Positions 56,291 through 64,000 of a stretch of DNA of 64,000 nucleotides are shown here, one piece after another. Source of the stretch: Lateolabrax maculatus (taxonomy: Eukaryota; Chordata; Actinopteri; Acropomatiformes; Lateolabracidae). Both the position numbers and the translations under genes were made by a program. Below the pieces are notes generated by a model that was not told the origin of the DNA, searched no databases, and saw only the letters and a list, made by a program, of their open reading frames with translations. Position 1 is the stretch's first letter. Every line of letters begins with the position of its first letter. The stretch is from the NCBI GenBank assembly GCA_031216445.1, contig CM062201.1:2942001-3006000 (forward strand), written 5' to 3'.

Positions 56291-58126
56291 AATACGCCAA
56301 CAACCAAAATGAAAAAAAAGAACTCATTTATATTTTGATGCATTAAAAGAAGCTTAAGAAACATAAAAACTACCTGTTTACATCTCCGTATATATATTTA
56401 TTACTACCTGTCCAAACCTGCACTCATCACAGTATATATATTTATACTGTACATATATGTAAAAGCATTGTTGGATGGAGCCTCAGAACTAAGAATTTAA
56501 TTGCCAATAACTGCTTCACTATAACTGTTGACAATATGACAATAAAGAACTTGACTGTAATGCTTGTATATTTCCCACTGCTTGACATCCATGTTAGCTG
56601 CAAATATGAATGTGATGAAGATGATGGAAAGTATGGTGAGGTTGTGTTTATGTGGGGAGGTGGTCTGCAAATATTTTGTCAGGGCAAAGAAAGACTGGGA
56701 AAGAAGGAAGAGACATCTTCTCACATTTATTTGTTAAAGCAGCCAGTTCTAAGGCTTTGCAGGTGATGTGATGGAAATCTAAGAGCTGGTTCTCTCTAAC
56801 AAGAAGTTTCAGGAGACCGGGATGTCTGACACAGGAATATTTATTGAAACTCGAGGAGAAAAGGGAAACACCATGTGTGAATCACAGCGTACTGCTACCC
56901 AAATCTGAAGATGGTGTCCTGAAGCTCAGTATTTAACCCTCCCCAGAACTGATAAGTTCTGCTTTATCCAAATAGGGTTATTCCTAACTCAGTCTGTCAT
57001 GTGTGAGGACTCTATTGGATATCAGATCCAAACAAGGAAAGACGTCAACCATTGCTGTCCTAGCAACAGCATAGCCTCTCTACAGTCTCTCTTATCCAGC
57101 GTCAACAACCAGGCACCAGCCTGTTGTGTCTAAACCTGAAAACAGAAGATATCTAGCAGACCTTGGTCTACCAGAGGCCAGAGCCAACTCGGCCTTGTCA
57201 GGCACACAGAATGAGACAGGAGAACAGAGACAGACAGTTGTCCTGACCTGTGAAGCACTGTCTTAAGTTACCTTTAACCTACAAGAGGGAAATTTACAAG
57301 AAGGAAAATTCCCTCACAGGTGACACCTTTAGGCTACAGCTCTGCACGGTACAGGTAGGCAGGTACACACGCCAGCATGCACACACACACACACACACAC
57401 ACACAGTGCGGTCCGACCAGTTTGTGAATGGAGTTCATGTTCACAGGTAAACAGAGGGGGAGTTGTTAAGGCCCTAGAGCCCTCTCTCCCTGACAGATTG
57501 GCTTCAAACTAGGGTCAGCCGAGGGACATGGGAGGTGTCCCCACCCGTCACTGCAGCACCCACAGGACAGGCTCCATGCTGAAGGTGCTGAGAATTCCAC
57601 TCACTCTCTCAGTGACAGGTTGAGGAAGCCTTTCCACGCTTATTCATGAGACTTTGTACCTCTGGTGGTGCTGGCTCACTACATTCAAAATGACATTTGT
57701 GGCCAAGACAAGTCAGCCCCAGTCCAACATTTTGGGAAATACATGCATTCGCTGGCCTACTCAGAAACCGTCTTGTCAGTGCTGACCTTTGAGGGAATGG
57801 AGAGAAACAGTCCAAAATGGAGGAAGTTACACATCATATTAGTCTTCATATAACGCTGCTCCACTGAATGAGAAGCCACAACCGATAATAGCCACTGCAT
57901 GGCCGCTGCAGTCACTGTGTCATCCAAGCTTTCAGCACAACTTACTGTGTTTCCCTCGGACACAATAAATCTCTCTATAGTCAAGCTGGGAGGCTGGGTG
58001 TAAAATAATCTCACAAAACAAACCAACAGAATGCGTCTTTTCTTAGCCTTTAAAAAAGATGCATTAGCGAACATATGGGCACTTCTCTCAGCAAGAACAG
58101 TGCCTTTCAAAACCATTACATATCCC
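56291..58126. other. No gene seen
   Basis: Contains TATATA-rich DNA near 56,390-56,460 and a CA run at 57,379-57,405. The frames at 56,536-56,766 and 57,757-58,116 have no recognised domain. Confidence 0.45.
57379..57405. repeat. (CA)n microsatellite
   Basis: About thirteen CA units. Confidence 0.93.
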
Positions 58127-58644
58127 CAGTAGTGGAAGGAGTGCTCAGATCTTTTACTTAGGTTGAATTAACAATACCACAGTAAAAGTCATGCATTTAA
58201 AATTTTACTTAAACAAAAACTTAAAAGTATTAGTTTCAGTATGCAGAATGCCCCATTTCAGAGGGATGTAAATTTATATTATTGAACTATAATTATTGAT
58301 GCATTAATGTCTTCCTCACTTTAATGTTTCAGCAGGTGCAGCTAATTGTAATTACTTTATATACTGCTGGGTAGCTTGTGAATAAATAAAGTCTTTTCAT
58401 TTATTTTGAATAATATATAGATGATTGATTATACTTTTATATTCCATATTATATTTATATCTATATATATTTGTATTATTAATCTGAATCTGGAAAGTAA
58501 CTAGTTACTGAAGCTGTCAAAGAAATGTGGTAGAGTAAAAAATACATTTCCCTCTGAAAAGTAGCGAAGTATAAAGGAACATGAAATGGTACCTCAAAAC
58601 TGTGCTTAAGTACAGTACTTGAGTAAATGCACTTTCCACCACTA
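58127..58644 (+). mobile_element. MITE-A copy 2 (complete)
   Basis: About 518 bases with inverted ends: CAGTAGTGGAAGGAGTGCTC on the left and CACTTTCCACCACT on the right (inverse AGTGGTGGAAAGTG). Blocks such as AAAGTAACTAGTTACT and TTTCCCTCTGAAAAGTAGCG match the interrupted copy at 27,584-31,395. The ends resemble hAT-type MITEs abundant in percomorph fish. No clear 8-base target duplication is seen, so the outer borders may be off by a few bases. Confidence 0.8.
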
Positions 58645-58724
58645 CAAATCACTGACAAAAATTATTCATATGACAAATAATATTTGTATTTCCCAAGGTG
58701 TTGAACTATTCCTTTAAATAATTA

Positions 58725-59517
58725 AGTCAAGGGGACAAAGGTACTCTGCAGATTTCATGAAAGATTGTAACATTATTGGCTGACACCTACCTGTGGCTGA
58801 TGTACGGTTAATCCCCCTGCTCTATACCTACGCATATGCAACAATACACCTGTTTTCATGTTTGGAATTTGAAGACACTGAAAAAAGAAAAATGTGTTTG
58901 ATGGACCCAGGACATGTTTAGCTAAACCTAAAGTCAGGAAGCAGGTTGTTACATGTTTTCTCTGTCAACTGAGAACAAGATCTGTCCACCAGAGGTTTTC
59001 AGTAGAGGCACTGTTTCTGTTGTCACAGGTGTAACTACAGAACTAGTTAGCACCTGGAACATTAAAGCCTTTGTTCTAAAGTAACTCTATATATTAAATA
59101 TTTAGTATAATACTAAATATTCAATGCTGAGATCAAAGTTTCATTTTATGTGGTGGAAGCCATAGGATATTGCTTCCCTCAGCAGAAGTTGTAGCAACTC
59201 AGTAGTGAATTAATGTTTAAATTTAGCCAGAATACTGTTTCAAATCACTTTAGATCATCTTTGAAAAAAGAAATAAATGCTGATCTCATTTTTCTTTAAC
59301 AAAACTTGGGGAGGGATATGAAGGGAAATGGCATGGCTGCTTTTATTTGAGCTCAGACAGTGTGAATTCCCCTGACATAAGGCGTTTTATTCAACCAAGC
59401 ACACACATAGGTTGTAACTGAGGAATTAGGTTGTTTAAGTATCAACTGAGACTAAATTGTTACATATACTGTGTCTGCACAGCTACACATTTAACAGCGC
59501 TTTTGTTAGTGTATGTG

Positions 59518-59561
<44 letters not shown>

Positions 59562-60584
59562 CATGAGCAGTGAGGAATGTTAAGCCCAGATGTGGGGAGG
59601 TGAGAGAGGGAGGCACGCCGCTAAATGGTGACTCACTGGAATTTGACACAGACCCACCATTTCCATTCACAGTTCTGTCATCTCCACACTGTGTTCAAAG
59701 AGTCAGCTGCTGTATAGGGAGTCAGAACACTACTACAGCCTGCTGCAACGCCCAGAGCACAACTAAACAAACAAGAAGCAGTGCAGGACGGGCTCTGTTT
59801 CCGCACAGAGTCAGGGCTGCTTTCACAGGTGTGGACAAGAGCACGTGGACTCAAGGTCAGCTCTGACCTCCATTTGCTTTTTAAAACACTTGTGTTGTTT
59901 CTAAGAATATTTTGCCTGAGGTGTTTGTTACATGTCTTCTAGGTGTCTCTGTAAGATAAGACTACTAGGAAACCCTGCTAGAAAGCTTCATGAAGAGCAT
60001 CGTGCACACGGGTACTTGGACAGATGTAAGCTCACGAGAATTAAACCTGGCCTTGGTGGAAGACAACCTCAGTAAACGTTGGCCTTCTTGTTGGAAAGTT
60101 TAATTAACCCCCTAACACTAACTTAAATTCAGTTAAGAACTAGTTTCAGTGGAAGTGGAAGGCGAATGGTCTGACCGTCTGATCATCTGACCAACATCAA
60201 TGAAATTATACAAATTGTTTTTTTGACATAAAGTTGAAATCAGGTTTATTGCAAAATTTTATAATCCCTGTCCAAAGAGATTTTAAATTGTGATTGCTGC
60301 TCAATTCAAATACTTATATATGATGCATTTGAAAATGCAGTACACACAAAACACAGTCAAATATTACAGTCAACACTGGTCTCATCACCCTTGGCTGCTG
60401 TTCAGCTGAAGATTCAGTATTGATGCAGTTGTGGTCGAATGGTCTTTATTATCCACAACAAAAGAGCACATATTCAAGGACACACGCTGGTCAACCAGCC
60501 CAGTATCACCAGAAATTAATTTTTTCATCCAGTGCCAACGTTAAGTATGGTGTGGAGATTGGGGTGGTCACAATCCAACATTTA
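58725..60584. other. No gene seen
   Basis: AT-rich DNA with a GT microsatellite. The frame at 59,570-59,866 follows the microsatellite and has no recognised domain. Confidence 0.45.
59510..59560. repeat. (GT)n microsatellite
   Basis: GT run with GTGC interruptions at both ends. Confidence 0.93.
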
Positions 60585-60690
60585 ATGTTCGTTTTTTGAA
60601 CCGCAAACACAAACCTTCCCTAACCTCAGCCACAGTTTATTTGCCCTCACCACGATGTTTCCCTAACCTTAACCATATGGCAAATAAGCC
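60585..60690 (-). repeat. Dispersed repeat E, possible diverged copy
   Basis: ACCTTCCCTAACCTCAGCCA and TTTCCCTAACCTTAACCATA resemble the CCTAACC-rich body of the element at 16,325-16,450. Only short blocks match, so this is tentative. Confidence 0.35.
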
Positions 60691-60694
60691 ATGA

Positions 60695-63540
60695 GGCAAT
60701 AACAACCTCTGCAGAGATTTTGGACAGTAACATCTCCTGTGCACACTTAGTTCTTAGGAAGCACTGATTTGGTGATTTGTAGGTTAAACAATGTCTGGAT
60801 GTCCTGGTTATAACCAGCCTTAATTTGGTTGGAAAGTGAAAAGGTTTTTGGTTGTCTAAGTTACTGTGCAGGAAGTTATTTTTTCAACAGCATTTAAATG
60901 ACTTTAATTCACTGTGAAGCAGAGTGTGACTACAGTATATGTTAAAATCTAATAATTGAAATTCTTCTGAAACAGTTTTGTTGCATTTAATATAGATAAA
61001 AACTTTAAACTGAATTTAGCCCCGTTTCAAACATGATGTCTAGGTCCCTTTTAACTTGCACGTCACCAAATCTTAACTATGCTACCTAGAGCAGAAATCC
61101 TTTAACATCCAGCACTATATGATTTTTTTCTCTTCTGTCAACAGAATAAAAAAATGCTTCTTAAAATGTTATTCTGCATGTGAATTTGCGAGGCTCAATC
61201 AGTTTAAGGATTCACAGGGTGTGGTGCAACACAAAGAACCTGGATGGGCACCAAATGATTTAGATGATTAATTTTTTGCTCTGTGACATAGATCCACTCA
61301 ATATTTTTCCTACAGCAGAATGACTCAGAGTTCATGGAGTTGGATTTGCATAGTGTTTTAAACAATGGGACCAACCTCACAGGAGGAGTTTCATGATTCA
61401 GGAAGACAGAAAACAGAAGGTGTCCTCTTGGGCACAGAAAGGTCAACATGGTGCCATCAAACTAAAAGACTCTAGCACTGTATGCAAGAACTCTGAACAT
61501 GATCACACACCAACCAGACTGCTGTCCTGCTGCTGGTGACTCACAGCTGTTTGATGTTTTGCTCAAGCCAAATTCAATTTAACTTTCTGTGAGAGGTTTT
61601 GTGGTCCTACACTCCATCTGTGTCTCAAAGGGAAAATCCCCCCTCAGAGGAATTCATGCTAAGTTGATGGTAATGGAGAGTTCTATCATGAGTTGTGAGC
61701 ACGCAAATATCCCTCACAAAGCTCCAAACAAGAGAGAGCTGAGACCTTCTTCATGGCCTCAGGAGGTGAGTGGAGCTGTACCCAAGTGTCAGTACCCGAG
61801 TTCACTATGACGATGTGGGTGCGTCTTTTTTTCGCTGCTGCATTGTAGCATGCCATTTAAAAAGCTCATTTAAATACTTGAAACACAGCTAATCACAGTC
61901 ATCTCCCAAGTCAGTGTCTACAGACAAGCTCATCAGCAGCTTATTGTAATCTTGTCTACAAAGCTCTGATTGGTTGACCGTTCCTCCAGCACCAAATGGC
62001 CGTTAAGGATGACAACACCAGACCCATTTCAATCGCCAGATTTCTATCCAAATATAGCACAAATTTCCAGAAAACTGGCAAAATAAAAGATGACTTAATG
62101 ATGTGTGTTTCCATTCGCTTCTTTTATATTAGGATCTGGGTAAGATAAACAGCTGGTGGCGCCAATTGATCTGATATTTTCGTCTCTTTGGAAGAAGCTT
62201 GAGTGACGTTTAAGTCAAATGCTTCATGTACATCATCATTTATTCGCTAAACTTGTTTCCATTGCAATTCGTTTTTATGGATTCACCAACTTTTCCAACT
62301 CAGTCAAGTGTAAAATCTAAAGTCAAACTTTATCTCACTTTTTTTTTTTTATATGTCCTGGTGTTTCCTCTCAAGTTTTAATGTCCAACCAGTTGATTAA
62401 AATGCAGCTAATCACTGAACAAATTGGAGAAGTGGGCGATGTTTCAGAGGCTACAAAGAATGTTAATAGGCATCAACATGCTTTAGAACACCTTGAGAAC
62501 ACCTAATTTTGATTCTGAGAACTGATCCTTGAACCTAAACTACAACATTTTGGGGCAACACAAAACATTGGAGCCATCAGCACAGGAAGACAGCATCTTA
62601 TGGTAGAACGATAGCTGTGGCTGTTACTAGGCAACTATTCAATCAAGTAGTACAATTTGACAAAGATAATATCAGCATACTTTCTCTATTTAAAGAGTGC
62701 TTTGCCTCGAGTTACAGTATGAGTTGATGCTGAGAGGCTTGAAAGAATCTGGGTGGTTTAAGGGACAAAATTTGAGGACGCAACAAATGAATACACCAAA
62801 TTCTCACAAAGTCTGTTTCCACAAACACTCAGTTGAGTCAATCATGCTTTTTCTGTTTAACTTTTAACAGAATGAGAAGACTATTTACAAATGTTTGGTG
62901 GTGTACCAATCATGAAATAACTCTATATGTAGGTGACAGCAACTTAGAGGACAACCAAATACTTTCCTTAAGATGGGTCATTTGGGTCAATTTTTAATGG
63001 GTTGATTGACAAGTGTTTTAGCTCATCACAATCAGCTTTGTCTTCAGGTTTTCTCTCCTCTGACCAAATTTGGATTTTCTGGGTACAGTAAATGACAAAA
63101 CAAACCAAAAAGTAGTTTTCCTACAGAAACTTTGGATTGGTTTCACTAATTCTGTATCCATGTTTTACAGTCAACACTCAGGAGGAAAATATATTCTATG
63201 GTAACATTCAGAAGACTGATTTTGGATTATGTAATATAAAATATTTTCTGAAACGGCTCCATTTGTAATTTTAACAGGACTGTTTTTGTGTGGAGCTGGA
63301 TTATCAAAGCAAGATTTCCATGTTATGGCTCATAGTTTCTGAGCTGGCTGTCGGTGAATGTTTCCTCTAACAGCCCTCATAGGTTCTGAGCAGAAAATGT
63401 TCTTCTCCATGCTAATGTCCCATATGAGTACAACTCAAATTGGAAACACATTTTTGTCACAATGGACTCACCAATAGAAGGGGGAAGTAAGAGGAAAGAG
63501 GGTGGTGCTGGGGCAAAACCCATGGAGTGTCAGAAATGAA
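60695..63540. other. No gene seen
   Basis: Unique-looking AT-rich DNA with a T run at 62,339-62,350. No frame longer than 81 codons and no known motif. Confidence 0.5.
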
Positions 63541-63735
63541 AAGGTATCATCCTCTGAGGAGTATGAATATGCTCAGTAAATTCAATGGCATTCTCCCCAT
63601 TACAATTTTGATGTTTTGGTGGAACTTTTGGCCAGATGGTGAGGCTAGAAGAAAGGTCATGATGGTGGCCAAACATCCTCTAGGGAAACAGCCGGTTTCA
63701 TGGCAATGAGACCCATAATTGGAGAAATTAAATTT
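63541..63735. repeat. Dispersed repeat, possibly family F downstream part
   Basis: TATCATCCTCTGAGGAGTAT, GTTTCATGGCAATGAG and the purine-rich spacing resemble a common fish repeat that often follows family F. Diverged; ends unclear. Confidence 0.35.
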
Positions 63736-63744
63736 CAGGATAAA

Positions 63745-64000
63745 TCCAGAGATCCAGAGACACTTGACCTCCTTTTGCTTGGGGCAGCAACTCACTCCCG
63801 TCCTGGAGGGAGCAATCCACTGTGTTCCTGCGAACCATGGTTTCAGGTGTTTACTCTATTTTCGACAGCTTCACACTTGGCTGCAAACCTTCTGATGAAG
63901 CCAACAGAACCACATCATCTGCAAAAAGCAGAGGTGCAGTTCTGAGGTCCCCCATACTCCCGCAGTACCCCCCACAGGATTCCCCGGGGAACACGGCCGT
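63745..64000 (-). pseudogene. RTE-like LINE reverse transcriptase fragment, runs off window
   Basis: Minus-strand translation reads MGDLRTAPLLFADDVVLLAS, which holds the FADD active-site box of RT in the form LLFADDVVLLAS typical of RTE-like and related fish LINEs. Next come an in-frame stop after KLSKIE, then TMVRRNTVDCSLQDG and SELLPQAK, the usual following region. The upstream part of RT would lie beyond 64,000. A pseudogene. Confidence 0.8.

Overview
The window looks like nuclear DNA of a teleost fish, probably a percomorph. It is a repeat-dense, gene-poor stretch (intergenic or a large intron), and I find no convincing host exon. The evidence is the mix of elements: L2-type LINE 3' ends with TTGAC tails, Rex1/jockey-like LINEs, a Tc1 transposon, hAT-type transposons and MITEs, tRNA-derived SINEs and a DIRS/Ngaro-type tyrosine-recombinase retrotransposon. 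Dinucleotide microsatellites are abundant. Long open frames with recognisable domains occur only inside transposable elements. There are no prokaryotic features.

Layout. Positions 1-5,800 hold an L2 3' fragment, two copies of a MITE called here MITE-B, and simple repeats. Positions 5,815-9,680 are a layered insertion: a minus-strand L2-like LINE is followed by a hAT-like MITE (MITE-C, inverted ends at 6,893 and 9,671, near-perfect 8-bp target duplication), which is itself split by a plus-strand Rex1-like LINE. From 9,680 to 27,580 there is mostly non-repetitive DNA with scattered old repeats and a GC-rich patch near 23,000-23,400.

Positions 27,584-31,395 are the most complex locus. One hAT-like MITE (MITE-A, with a complete sister copy at 58,127-58,644) has been opened by three insertions: MITE-B, an L2 3' end, and a 2.6-kb DIRS/Ngaro-like element with remnants of gag, RT, RNase H and tyrosine recombinase plus split direct repeats. 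Positions 31,640-34,431 contain a LINE linker fragment and then an L2 3' end broken by a truncated hAT transposon that carries a SINE.

The best-preserved mobile element is a Tc1 transposon at 41,691-43,048. It has about 217-bp inverted repeats, TA target duplications and an uninterrupted DD34E transposase frame, but an internal deletion has removed the first DNA-binding subdomain and the start codon. A 5'-truncated LINE with an intact terminal RT frame and a (TCTA)n tail lies at 47,638-48,655. The right part (48,656-64,000) is low in coding content, with dispersed repeats, and ends in an RTE-like reverse transcriptase fragment on the minus strand.

The genes here do not form a pathway. The biology is a stratified record of transposon insertion and decay. 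I saw no clear case for a wholly new system; the items most worth checking are the nested loci, the DIRS split repeats and the N-terminally deleted Tc1 transposase. Clade names for repeats rest on recalled family features, not on a database search.
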